Of a DNA stretch of 64,000 nucleotides, positions 18,217 through 28,021 are shown piece after piece. The notes beneath the pieces are model-generated. The model was given only the letters and a program-made list of their open reading frames with translations, was not told the DNA's origin and did no database searches. Within the stretch, counting starts at the first letter, position 1, and each line of letters begins with the position of its first letter. The DNA comes from Geofilum rubicundum JCM 15548 (GTDB lineage Bacteria; Bacteroidota; Bacteroidia; Bacteroidales; Marinilabiliaceae): the NCBI RefSeq assembly GCF_000974365.1, contig NZ_BAZW01000010.1, positions 29,060 through 93,059 on the forward strand. The letters run 5' to 3'. Made by a program: the position numbers and the translations under genes.

Positions 18217-21200
18217 ATGAAAAAAAGAAGAGAAAAACTGCGGATGGCTTTTCTTGTGATATTCACAGTGTTCATGGGAAGCCTATTCGCTCAGATGAAT
18301 GGGCTAACTGTAAGGGGTGTAATCACGGATACCTATGGTGAAGCCTTACCAGGGGTTAATATTATGGAAAAAGGCACGACTTCTGGTACTATCACCGATG
18401 GTGAGGGCGCGTTTTCCTTAGAAGTAACAAATTCTGATGCCATTTTAGTGGTGTCATTCATTGGGTTTGATACACAAGAAGTAGCCGTTGCGGGGCGCTC
18501 GAATATTGCTGTTATAATGCAGGAGTCTCAACTTGGCTTGGAGGAGGTATTGGTAATTGGTTACGGTACTGTAAGAAAGAGTGATTTGACGGGGTCCGTG
18601 GCGACCGTAAAAGTTGATGAACTGCAGGATACTCCAGCTAACTCTATAGAGAGGCTATTACAAGGTCGTTCAGCCGGTTTGCAAGTGGTGAACGATTCTC
18701 AGGATCCTGGAGCAGGATCAACTATTAGAATTAGAGGAGGTAGTTCTTTAGAGGGCTCCAACGCTCCTCTTGTTGTTGTAGATGGTTTCCCATTGGGTGA
18801 TGCAGGAGATTTGAAGCAAATAAATCCCGCTGATATAGCTTCAATTGAAGTTTTGAAAGATGCATCAGCAGCTGCCATTTACGGATCTCGTGGTGCCAAC
18901 GGTGTCATAATGGTTTCTACTATAAGGGCGGCAGAAGGAACAACCCGGGTCAATATTTCTCAACAAACCACTTTGTCGAGATTTGATTCCAAACTGAAAA
19001 GATGGGATGATCCTTTGTTGATGGCCATGTTAAGCAATGAAGAACAGCGCAACGCAGGTTTACAGATGCCCTACAGAGGGGTTACAGATACCCAGGGGAC
19101 TTACTACCCTTCTTTGTATGAGATTCAGTCTGGTGCCTGGCCTTATAACACCCGCTGGGATAAGGAGGTTTTCAGGGATACACCTGTTTCAAGCAATACC
19201 AGTGTTTCCATAGGCAGTGCCAATGAAACAACCTCATTTAATTTAAGCCTTAATTACTTGAATGAACAGGGCGTTTACATTGAGGATGATTATCAAAAGG
19301 GAACGGTAAATCTGGCAGTGGATCACAAATTATCCGATTTCTTTTCCGTGTCTACATCCAATATCTTTTCCAGAAACGAACGGGATCGCAATGGAGGATT
19401 GGCGTATTGGAGAAATCCATTGTGGCCGGTTTATGACGAAACCGGGAATTATTTTACTGCAAATGAGCGTGATTTTGGGCATCCCATTGCCAGAACCAAT
19501 CATGTTTTGGATAAGACCAATGGCTTAGATTATATCGGTTCTTATGGTTTTACCTTCAACCTGAATGAAACATTGACGCTGAAGTCACAAATGAATTATA
19601 AGCATGGCTCTACAGTCACAGATCGGTTTAATCCTAGAGATTACACGGAAGAGGGTTTCTTCCGTAATGGAGCTGCGCACATTGAAAACTGGCAGGATGA
19701 AAAGTTATCATCAGAGACTTTTGCCACTTGGGAAAATCAGTTTGCCGGAATTCATGACATCTCTGTTATGGGTGGTTTTTCTTATGAAAATCATACCATA
19801 AAGCAGTCGCAATTGCGCGCTTATGACTTTGTCAATGAGGCTTTAGGTAATGAGAACATGAGCGCAGGTAATCCTGAGAGCAATGTCGTTGGTAACAATC
19901 TTACAAAAAGAAAGATGTTGTCATACTACGGTCGGGCCAACTATAAACTCCTGGATCGTTATTTATTTACCGGAACAGTTCGTGCCGATGGGTCGTCTGT
20001 GTTTGGAGAAAACAACAAATGGGCCTATTTCCCCTCTTTTGCGGTTAGCTGGAATGCACACCACGAAGAATTTATCAAAAACCTGATGGTTTTTGACGAG
20101 TTGAAATTCAGAGCCAGTTTTGGAACTTCTGGAAATCAGGCTATTTCTCCTTATCAAACGCTGGCGCGTTATGGCGTAGAGAACTATTTCAATGACGGCG
20201 CGTGGAGAACGGCCATCGGACCCGGTTATGTTGGGGGTTACTATGGTGCTGACAGCAGGTATCGTGAGTGGAGAGGTATCCCCAACCGAGGTCTGAAATG
20301 GGAAACCACGACTCAATTTAACTATGGTATAGATATGGCTTTTTTAAATCGTAGATTAAGAATTACGGCCGATTATTATGATAAGGAGACCAATGATTTG
20401 CTTTACTTGCGTTACCTTGCTCCATCTTCAAGTTATGACCGTATGTGGGTAAATGGTGGTGAAATTAGCAATAAGGGGGTGGAGATAACCATCGAAGGAG
20501 ACATTATCCGACGTGGTAACTGGAGATTTGGTTCCACTTTAATTTATGCTCAAAACAGAAACGAGGTGATTAGTTTGGGAGATGTAGAAACTACCGGTAT
20601 TCAAGTCGACAATAATACAGGTATGATGTACCGTCCATCAGGCTATGAGTTTACTCAATTCAGACAAACGGCTAACATTCTGGCAGTCGGTCAACCTTTT
20701 AATGTTTTCTACGGCTATAGAACTGATGGTATTGTTCAAAGTCTGGAGGAAGGTCTCGCAGCTGGTATGCAAGGGTATTTGGCAGAACCTGGTGAGTTCA
20801 AATATGTGGACATCAATAATGATGGAGAGATTACAACTGACGACCGAACCATTATTGGTGATCCAAACCCTGATTTTACAGCCAGTATGGCCCTCAACTT
20901 AAGCTATAAAAGGATTGATTTTTCCATGTTCTTGAATGGTGTTTTTGGTAACGATGTCGTGTATCAGAATAGGTTGGATCAGGCTGATGTTCGACCACTG
21001 CGTTGGACACAGGACAATCCTACCAATGATTATCCCCGCTTATACAGTGGGCGTCAACTGAGGTTCTCAGACTGGTTTGTTGAAGACGGATCATTCGTCA
21101 GAATTCAAAATGTATCTTTAGGGTATAATGTAAATGTGGATAATCTTGAGTTTATATCTAATCTGAGAGTTTATTTAAATGCGACCAATTTATACACCTT

Positions 21201-21306
21201 TACCAAGTTCTCCGGATATGATCCGGAAGTAGGTTTGGATGGCATATATTGGGGTGGATACCCGCGTTTTACGCAATACACTTTTGGATTGAACATGACA
21301 TTTTAG
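18217..21306 (+). CDS. susC-like: SusC-like TonB-dependent outer-membrane transporter
   Basis: TonB-dependent importer of oligosaccharides, forming the barrel under the SusD lid. I start at the ATG at 18217 (MKKRREKLRMAFLVIF), not the in-frame start 72 bases upstream, because it begins a normal signal peptide ending at GSLFAQ and lies after the -7 element. Then follow a carboxypeptidase-regulatory-like domain (RGVITDTYGEALPGVNI, about residues 28-105), the TonB box/plug region (VLVIGYGTVRKSDLTGSVATV, RIRGGSSLEGSNAPLVVVDG, AAIYGSRGANGVIMVST) and a ~750-residue barrel ending in FGLNMTF. At 1,029 residues it is complete. No extended STN signalling domain is present, so it is unlikely to signal through an anti-sigma factor. 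Confidence 0.96.
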   Translation: MKKRREKLRMAFLVIFTVFMGSLFAQMNGLTVRGVITDTYGEALPGVNIMEKGTTSGTITDGEGAFSLEVTNSDAILVVSFIGFDTQEVAVAGRSNIAVIMQESQLGLEEVLVIGYGTVRKSDLTGSVATVKVDELQDTPANSIERLLQGRSAGLQVVNDSQDPGAGSTIRIRGGSSLEGSNAPLVVVDGFPLGDAGDLKQINPADIASIEVLKDASAAAIYGSRGANGVIMVSTIRAAEGTTRVNISQQTTLSRFDSKLKRWDDPLLMAMLSNEEQRNAGLQMPYRGVTDTQGTYYPSLYEIQSGAWPYNTRWDKEVFRDTPVSSNTSVSIGSANETTSFNLSLNYLNEQGVYIEDDYQKGTVNLAVDHKLSDFFSVSTSNIFSRNERDRNGGLAYWRNPLWPVYDETGNYFTANERDFGHPIARTNHVLDKTNGLDYIGSYGFTFNLNETLTLKSQMNYKHGSTVTDRFNPRDYTEEGFFRNGAAHIENWQDEKLSSETFATWENQFAGIHDISVMGGFSYENHTIKQSQLRAYDFVNEALGNENMSAGNPESNVVGNNLTKRKMLSYYGRANYKLLDRYLFTGTVRADGSSVFGENNKWAYFPSFAVSWNAHHEEFIKNLMVFDELKFRASFGTSGNQAISPYQTLARYGVENYFNDGAWRTAIGPGYVGGYYGADSRYREWRGIPNRGLKWETTTQFNYGIDMAFLNRRLRITADYYDKETNDLLYLRYLAPSSSYDRMWVNGGEISNKGVEITIEGDIIRRGNWRFGSTLIYAQNRNEVISLGDVETTGIQVDNNTGMMYRPSGYEFTQFRQTANILAVGQPFNVFYGYRTDGIVQSLEEGLAAGMQGYLAEPGEFKYVDINNDGEITTDDRTIIGDPNPDFTASMALNLSYKRIDFSMFLNGVFGNDVVYQNRLDQADVRPLRWTQDNPTNDYPRLYSGRQLRFSDWFVEDGSFVRIQNVSLGYNVNVDNLEFISNLRVYLNATNLYTFTKFSGYDPEVGLDGIYWGGYPRFTQYTFGLNMTF

Positions 21307-21363
21307 ATAATTAGGATAATAAATGCCAGAATTATTTACTACAGTTTTTAAATAGAACTTATT

Positions 21364-22869
21364 ATGAGAAACAAAATATTAATATCATTACTAGCTGTGA
21401 CGTTCACGATCACCTCTTGTGATCTGACTGAAGAGCCATATGGGTTTTATTCCGATGATAATTTTTATACAACCCAGGAAGATGCCAACTCAGCTTTGCT
21501 ATACACTTACAATGCATTTACCTTTATTGAATATACACGTGGATTAAACTCTATTGGTGATTTGCCTACAGAAACCACCGATCTAAAGCCGGATGAAGGT
21601 CAGGATGCACAGGAGTTGTATGATTGGAGGGCGGCTACCATTTCTACCAACTTAACATTGGAGAATTTCTTTAAATATGGATATGTGGCCATTAACAGAG
21701 CGAATGTGCTTATTGAACAAGTTGAATGCAGTGCTTTCCCTGAAGCATTTAAAAACCAAATTATAGGAGAGGCCCTGGTGCTTAGATCCTGGAGCTATTT
21801 TCACCTCATTCGGGTGTTTGGCCTGGTTCCTGTACATAATGCACCGGTAAGGCAACTTGAAGACACCAGTGCGCCACTGGCTCCCTCTTTGGATGCCTTG
21901 TACGACTTGGTAATTGCAGATTTGATTCGTGCTGAAGAAATGCTGGAAGTCAATAAAAGTGTAGCACGCGTTGGTAGAGTCGATAAGGTCGCTGCCCAGT
22001 CCATTTTGGCAAAGATTTATTTAACCATTGCTTCGTCCAAGCAAAATGGTGTGAAGTTGTACCGGGATATGACCAAAGATGTTGATGCGATGTACGAAAG
22101 TGCTGCTTTTTGGGCAGGAAAGGTGATGAATGACCAAACTGACTACTTCCTGGATCCAAATCTTACAAATGTTTATGATGTCAATCAACCTCATGGTCCT
22201 GAGCATATTTTTATTCTTAGTCACGACCGTTCCGGCGCCAACGAGGGTAATTATTCCAAAACGCCCTTGATGTTTATGCCTTGGGTTAATGGTGTTCCTT
22301 TCTTTCTGAAATATGAAGATGGAAGGCTGGTCAGAACAACACATGGCTGGGAAGTTTATCGTGTATCGCCTTCCTTTTTTGCGACCTTCCATGAAGATGA
22401 TCAAAGAGGTATTGATTTGATTCATGATGAGGTTTATGATGCAGATGGCAACGTAGTAGGAAGCATCGCTCAGGGATCTTTTACCCATCCTTTTACTGTG
22501 AAATATCAGGATCCAGAATTTGAAGGTGATAGAACCAGTGCTCGTCCGTTTTTGATCAGATTTGCGGATATTGCCTTGACTTATGCCGAGGCGGTCGGAC
22601 CTACCACTGAAGGTTATGCTTGGGTCAATGCTGTTAGAGCAAGGGCCGGACTTCAGCCTTTGGAAGCAGGCCTCAGTGTGGCGGATTTTCGTCAGGCAGT
22701 GATTCAGGAAAGAGCCTGGGAGTTGTGCTATGAGGGGCATTATTTATTTGATTTGAGAAGGACCGGGACTGTCACAACCAAAGTCCCTCAGGCCACCGGA
22801 TTGGATGAAGATGAAGCCTCGTTTTATCCATTGCCACAGCGTGAGCAAATGTTGAATGATGCTTTGTAG
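21364..22869 (+). CDS. susD-like: SusD-like starch-binding outer-membrane lipoprotein
   Basis: Surface glycan-binding lid that pairs with the SusC-like transporter 57 bases upstream. MRNKILISLLAVTFTITSC is a lipoprotein signal (Cys at residue 19). The N-terminal SusD-like segment includes YTTQEDANSALLYTYNAF. TPR-like pieces include LENFFKYGYVAINRANVLIEQ and IIGEALVLRSWSYFHLIRVFG, a SusD hallmark. The C-terminus WELCYEGHYLFDLRRTGT and YPLPQREQMLN are the conserved RagB/SusD ending. The 501-residue length is full and the frame is intact. Confidence 0.96.
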   Translation: MRNKILISLLAVTFTITSCDLTEEPYGFYSDDNFYTTQEDANSALLYTYNAFTFIEYTRGLNSIGDLPTETTDLKPDEGQDAQELYDWRAATISTNLTLENFFKYGYVAINRANVLIEQVECSAFPEAFKNQIIGEALVLRSWSYFHLIRVFGLVPVHNAPVRQLEDTSAPLAPSLDALYDLVIADLIRAEEMLEVNKSVARVGRVDKVAAQSILAKIYLTIASSKQNGVKLYRDMTKDVDAMYESAAFWAGKVMNDQTDYFLDPNLTNVYDVNQPHGPEHIFILSHDRSGANEGNYSKTPLMFMPWVNGVPFFLKYEDGRLVRTTHGWEVYRVSPSFFATFHEDDQRGIDLIHDEVYDADGNVVGSIAQGSFTHPFTVKYQDPEFEGDRTSARPFLIRFADIALTYAEAVGPTTEGYAWVNAVRARAGLQPLEAGLSVADFRQAVIQERAWELCYEGHYLFDLRRTGTVTTKVPQATGLDEDEASFYPLPQREQMLNDAL

Positions 22870-22908
22870 AAATAGTCTGATTAATAGATCACAAAAATAA
22901 TAGCGATT

Positions 22909-23790
22909 ATGAAAATATTGAAATATTTTATATTGGCAATGGTTCCGTTGATGGTCTCTTGTGAAAAGGATCCAATGGAGGATATAAACAGTGACGACTG
23001 GCACAAACAAAAGGATGTTTTGGAGATACTTTTTGATGGTCAGATAGGAACTGCTGATATTTCCAGAGAAGGAAATGAGGGGGCGATTTCATTTATGTTT
23101 GATTTGAGTCAGGGTGAGATTTCAAATGTAACACTTGCAGGTATTGTCAGCTCTTATGGGAGCAGCACTTCTGTTTTACCTGGTCAGGTTTTAGATTTTT
23201 CTGGTGACTATCAGGAAACTATTACTGTGACCCCGGGAAATGGTGAGCCAATGAACTGGATTGTGGAATTAATTCCATTTGAAGAGCCTTTGAATGGAGT
23301 CTTTAATGTTACTGATTTGAGGGTTTTTGTTGATGTAATCAGTCAGCATCCTGAATGGGGTGGACATACAAAGGATGATCCAATTCAGAATTATCTGCCT
23401 GAAACAGCTGCTGAATACGATAATACAATTGAGTTTGAATTTGCAGGTGTTAATGCACAAGGTAATAGCTTTGGTACTTTTACTCATGGGGCTGGAAATG
23501 ATGGCGCCTATGGTGAATTTACTAATAATGCCGAAGGCGTTGATTTAAATGCGAAATACCGTGTACTGCCTAAAGATGGTGGCACGTGGACGCGTAATCC
23601 TTCGGATAACTCCGTTACCTTAACAGATGGACAGGGGAATACTAAAAATGCAGTACTGCTTGAAAACGATGGCACATTCAGTATTCGCTTTGAATATACA
23701 GTTGAAACGGATTGGGATAATTTGTGGGACAGTATGACTCAGATCAGGCAAATGACTAAGTTTTTTTGGTACGTTATTGAAAAAGAGTAA
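22909..23790 (+). CDS. Putative surface glycan-binding lipoprotein (SusE/F position)
   Basis: A 293-residue lipoprotein with signal MKILKYFILAMVPLMVSC. The N-terminal part (residues ~20-115) looks like an Ig-like/DUF5018-type domain often found next to SusD: DVLEILFDGQIGTADIS, then GDYQETITVTPGNGEPMNWIVEL. The C-terminal ~170 residues form a beta-rich module with GTFTHGAGNDGAYGEFTNN and many aromatic and acidic residues. No catalytic motif is seen. Its place directly after susD is the classic position of surface glycan-binding proteins, so mannan binding is the best guess. That role rests on position and lipoprotein sorting rather than on a recognised binding-site motif. Confidence 0.65.
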   Translation: MKILKYFILAMVPLMVSCEKDPMEDINSDDWHKQKDVLEILFDGQIGTADISREGNEGAISFMFDLSQGEISNVTLAGIVSSYGSSTSVLPGQVLDFSGDYQETITVTPGNGEPMNWIVELIPFEEPLNGVFNVTDLRVFVDVISQHPEWGGHTKDDPIQNYLPETAAEYDNTIEFEFAGVNAQGNSFGTFTHGAGNDGAYGEFTNNAEGVDLNAKYRVLPKDGGTWTRNPSDNSVTLTDGQGNTKNAVLLENDGTFSIRFEYTVETDWDNLWDSMTQIRQMTKFFWYVIEKE

Positions 23791-23882
23791 TTGAATATAT
23801 TTATGGGTGGTGGAAATATCCACCATCCATAAAGTATTTTGTTCAAAGGAATGCTTTGGTTTCATAAAAGAAAGGAAGAGCT

Positions 23883-25384
23883 ATGAGAAATTTTGTTTTT
23901 GGACTATTGGGTCTGATGTTTTTGCTGTCATGCAGTGATGATAAAGCTGGTGACGGTTTAGAGAAGATTGACGAACGAGATAATTTAACCATTAAAGATG
24001 ATCCTTTGGTGTCATCCTTTGTTGGTAATGGCGTTCAGTGGGGTGGGTATGATATTTTACAGGCCTGGACCGGTAGTCCTACTCTTTCTGAAGCGAATTG
24101 GGAACTTCTATTGAAACGGGTCGAGTTCATGCGTCCACCCCTCGTAAGAATCATGATGGGGCCCGGATGGAACTATCTGGTAAACGGGCAATTTAACCCA
24201 TCGAAAAGCGAGGCTGTATTGTTTCCTATTCTTGATTTCTGTCAGGCGCACAATATTACTGTTATGCTGGGCGAATGGGGACACTCGGGTGGGAATTCAA
24301 TTGATCAGCAATGGCTGGGCCAGGCGGCTGATTTTTTGAAGTACCTGTTGGATGTGCGGGGGTATACTTGTATAAAGTATTACAATATGGTCAATGAACC
24401 CAATGGCGATTGGTCGTCTATTAATGGCAATTATGCCCTTTGGCAGGATCTGCAGGAGCAATTTTACGATGAGGTGATAGCCAGAGGACTGGATGACCGG
24501 GTTGGAATGATAGGTCCCGATGTGGCGGTGTGGGGAACTGGCTTACTCAATTGGGTGGCCAACGCTTATTTGAATTTAGATGACATCATGTGGGCCTACG
24601 ATATCCATACTTATCCCTCAGAGGTAGAGGTCAGAGACGGATCTTACCAGGAATTGTTACAGGCGTATAGAAATGCAGCTTCCCCTACTAAGCCTATGAT
24701 AATGGGTGAGGTGGGTTTTAAATACCTGCCGGGTCAACACTGGGACAGGAAAATCAACGCAGAATCGATGCCGACCCTTATGCCTCGGATGATAGCAATA
24801 TGTTTATATATGACGCTTTTTATGGAATTGACATGGCGGATGCCCTCATCCAGAACATGCTTGCAGGCTATGCCGGAGCTATTATTTGGGGATTGGATGA
24901 TGCTCAGTACAATATAGATGGAGGCAGCTCCACAGAATTAAAAAGGTGGGGGTTTTGGAATATTTTGGGGGCTGATCGATTTGAGAATCCCGACGATGTA
25001 AATATCAGGCCATGGTTTTACCCCATGTCGTTATTGGCACGCTACTTCCCTGCAGGAAGTACTATTTATGACATGGACTTGCCCAACAAAAGAGGATTGC
25101 GAGCTATTGCTGCAGAAAAGAATGGAAAGTACACCATTGCCATTGTTAATTCTCATCTCACCGAATATGCCATTAATCTTAAGATGGAAGCACAACTGGC
25201 AATAAACGGACTGGATCATTACGAGTATCTTTCTCATAGTGGTTCGGATTTTACCGGAGCTGTTAACAATGATGGATTTCCTGTGCCACTGGCGTCTGAT
25301 TTGTCTTTTGATTTTTCTGATGATGCACGCCATAGTTTCATTGTTAAGGGACAGTCGTTTCATCTTTTTACCAATATGGAATAA
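23883..25384 (+). CDS. Clan GH-A glycoside hydrolase lipoprotein, paralogue A (one frame break)
   Basis: A (beta/alpha)8-type glycoside hydrolase I cannot place in a CAZy family with confidence (GH5/GH39-like). MRNFVFGLLGLMFLLSC is a lipoprotein signal. Catalytic candidates are the acid/base Glu in YYNMVNEPNGDW (about residue 172) and the nucleophile Glu in IMGEVGFKY (about residue 276). The family-like start FVGNGVQWGGYD is shared with the next gene. A C-terminal beta-sandwich domain (about residues 400-500) follows. The frame breaks at about 24767: NAESMPTLMPR should read SDADPYASDDSNMFIYDAFYG, and one added base fixes it, giving about 500 residues. The PUL context suggests mannosidase or mannanase activity, but no sequence feature fixes the substrate. 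Confidence 0.8.
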
Positions 25385-25418
25385 GCCTGTTGGCAGTAGT
25401 AATCGAAAAAATAACGCT

Positions 25419-26901
25419 ATGTGGAAATTTAGTTTAGTAGCCTTGGTGGCACTTGTTTTAGGAGCATGTAACAATCCTCAGCAGCAGTTCTCTGTGGCCA
25501 TTACCAATGAGGTCATTAATCCCAATTATATTGGTAACGGCGTGCAATGGGATGCTTATCCCGAAGCTGAGATATGGGGCGCTGCGGTATCTGACAAAGA
25601 TTGGAATACGCTTTATAAACGACTGGATTTTATGAAACCCAATTATGTCAGGTGCCTAATCAATAGTCCCTTCAGATATTTTGATGCTGAAACAGGTGCC
25701 TACGATCGCACTAGAAATATTGAGCCATTGGAAAGGTTGCTTCAATATTGTCAGGATAATAACATTACGGTACTTTTTGGGGAATTTAACCCCCCCACCT
25801 GGGATATGAAGGATGACCCGAAATGGATAACAATGGCTGCTGATTATTTAAATTATCTTGTAAATGATCTAGGCTTTAGCTGCATTAAGTATTATAATCT
25901 GTTCAATGAGCCTGACGGAAATTGGGCTTCTACCAATGGTGATTTTTATTTATGGAAGAAAATGATCTACGCCTTTCATGATGAAATGCAAAAATATCCT
26001 GGCTTAGCTGAGCAGGTAAAAATTGCGGGTCCGGATATTGTGAAGGATTATAATAATTCTGCATCACCTTATAAGTCCTACGAGTGGGTGGAGCAGACAG
26101 CTAAGCAAATGGATGACGTCATAGGATTATACGATATCCATGCGTATCCGGGTCAGCATCAGGTGAGAAGTGGCGCCTTTGCTGAAGCTATAAAGATTTA
26201 TAAAGCGCAAGTGCCTGCTGATAAGCAAATTATCTTTGGTGAAGCTGGCTATAAATACTGGCGAGCAGAGGATTCTTTATTAATGCAGGAATATGAACGA
26301 CGAGCAGAAGCCAATCCTAATACCAAGGGGAGTGATAGTAACATGTTGGTTTATGACTTTTTCTATGGTTTGGATATGCCCTTACTGGCTATGGAGGTGA
26401 TGAATGGCGGCTATTCTGCTGTTGCTGCGTGGATGCTCGACGATGCCATGCATTCACAAAATGATGCAGGCAACACGGAGGACATTAAACTTTGGGGCAT
26501 GTGGAATATTTTGGGGGAAGAAGTATTGGATGCCAGAGGAAGAAGAGATACGTCCCTGGTTTTACAGCTGGTCTTTAATGTGCCGGTATTTCCCTGGTGG
26601 AACGGACATTGTTAAGGTCGAATATGAAGATCAACCGGGTGTCCGCGTCGTTTCAGGCGTGTTTCAGGACAAGCGAACCATTGCGCTTGTTAATTTTTCT
26701 GATAATGATTACGATGTTTTGTTGACCTTACCTGAAGCTTTCAAAAATGGGAAAATGTATTTTTATGTCAATGAGGATATGAAGAAGGACGAAAATGGAT
26801 TCCCGGTTCCTGTTTTTACTGGTGTTGAATTCAACCAAGATTTCCCGATTCAATTAAGCAATCAGAGTTTTGTCTTACTCACCAACGTTGAATATTTATA
26901 G
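25419..26901 (+). CDS. Clan GH-A glycoside hydrolase lipoprotein, paralogue B (one frame break)
   Basis: Tandem paralogue of the preceding gene. The ATG at 25419 gives MWKFSLVALVALVLGAC, a lipoprotein signal, and longer in-frame extensions run into the previous gene. Shared landmarks are YIGNGVQWDAY, ITVLFGEF, CIKYYNLFNEPDGNW (acid/base Glu about residue 164), IIFGEAGYKYW (nucleophile about residue 275) and SNMLVYDFFYGLDM. Near base 26528 the frame changes by +1 (an extra base, or two missing). NILGEEVL then continues as MPEEEEIRPWFYSWSLMCRYFPGG, which aligns with paralogue A. The repaired length is about 493 residues. It differs from A at the sugar-facing loops (ASTNGDFYLW against SSINGNYALW), so a related but not identical substrate is likely. 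Confidence 0.8.
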
Positions 26902-26943
26902 TTATTTGTTAGCATATAGTAAAAAATAAAAAAGGAGATACTG

Positions 26944-27960
26944 ATGAAGTTGCAGAAAAGTGATAGGAACCCGATACTTGCCCCTTTGGAGAAAAACCAC
27001 TGGGAGAATTTGGTTGTTTGCAATCCGGGAGCGTGGTATGAAGATGGTAAGTTTTATTTGTTATATAGAGCTGCAGGCGATGATGAAACGCATATCATTC
27101 GTTTTGGCTTAGCAATAAGTGATGACGGGATTGATTTCCAGCGTGTATCAGATGAACCTGCTTTTGGGCCGTCGTTGGACGGGCCCGATAGTGGTGGCGT
27201 AGAAGATGCAAGGATAGTTAAGTTTGGGGATGAGTTTTTTGTTACCTATGCTTACCGCCCCTTTCCTCCCGGCCGTTATTGGACTTTCCCTCATGATGTG
27301 GTGGCATTACCTGAAGTCGGAGAGGATGCGCCTGTTGTTTATCGGAATAACATTGCCAATTCAGGATTGGCCATGACTAAAGATTTTAAAACCTGGCAAC
27401 GTTTGGGCAGAATAACCCAAACCAATCTGGATGACAGGGATGTCATTCTTTTTCCTGAAAAAATTAATGGTAAATATGCCTTGCTGCATCGCCCAAAGCA
27501 ATGGATTGGAGAGGCTTATGGAACCGATTTTCCTGCTATTTGGATAACCTTCTCGGAGGATCTCATGGTGTGGAATGGCAAAAGTCAAATACTGCTGGCT
27601 GGTCGCGAAGGTACCTGGGAAGAAAAAATTGGAGGCAGTACACCACCCTTAAGGACTAAAGATGGTTGGCTCTTGATCTACCATGGAGTTGAGAAAAAGG
27701 GTAAAGGGTATTATAGAGTCGGTGTTGCTTTGCTGGATTTGGACGATCCGACCAAAGTCATTGGTAGATGCAGCGATTGGGTCATGGAACCGGAGCATGA
27801 TTATGAAATGGAAGGTTTTTATAAAGGTTGTGTTTTTCCTACCGGGAATGTAATAGTGGATGATACGCTGTTTGTTTATTACGGTGCAGCTGATAAATAC
27901 GTGGGTTTGGCAACCTGCTCGTTGAATGCCTTACTGGATTATATAAAAGCCGCAAAATAA
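26944..27960 (+). CDS. GH130 beta-mannoside phosphorylase/hydrolase, cytosolic
   Basis: Five-bladed propeller enzyme of family GH130. The 338-residue protein begins MKLQKSDRNPILAP without any signal peptide, so it acts in the cytosol. Landmarks are CNPGAWYEDGKFYLLYRAAGDD, the catalytic-loop motif SGGVEDARIVKFGDEFFVTYAYRP (Asp in EDAR as the proposed general acid), and GGSTPPLRTKDGWLLIYHGVE, with the conserved HGV. Its length fits the beta-1,4-mannooligosaccharide phosphorylase branch (GH130_2) better than the longer mannosylglucose phosphorylases, though hydrolytic GH130 enzymes exist and the subfamily needs a tree. An AAGGAGA sequence lies 5-6 bases before the ATG, an unusual Shine-Dalgarno match for this phylum. 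Confidence 0.88.
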   Translation: MKLQKSDRNPILAPLEKNHWENLVVCNPGAWYEDGKFYLLYRAAGDDETHIIRFGLAISDDGIDFQRVSDEPAFGPSLDGPDSGGVEDARIVKFGDEFFVTYAYRPFPPGRYWTFPHDVVALPEVGEDAPVVYRNNIANSGLAMTKDFKTWQRLGRITQTNLDDRDVILFPEKINGKYALLHRPKQWIGEAYGTDFPAIWITFSEDLMVWNGKSQILLAGREGTWEEKIGGSTPPLRTKDGWLLIYHGVEKKGKGYYRVGVALLDLDDPTKVIGRCSDWVMEPEHDYEMEGFYKGCVFPTGNVIVDDTLFVYYGAADKYVGLATCSLNALLDYIKAAK

Positions 27961-28021
27961 AGGAATTAATAAGAGAGTGCTGTTACGCGAAGATCGTTGT
28001 TTAAATTTTATATTGTAATAT

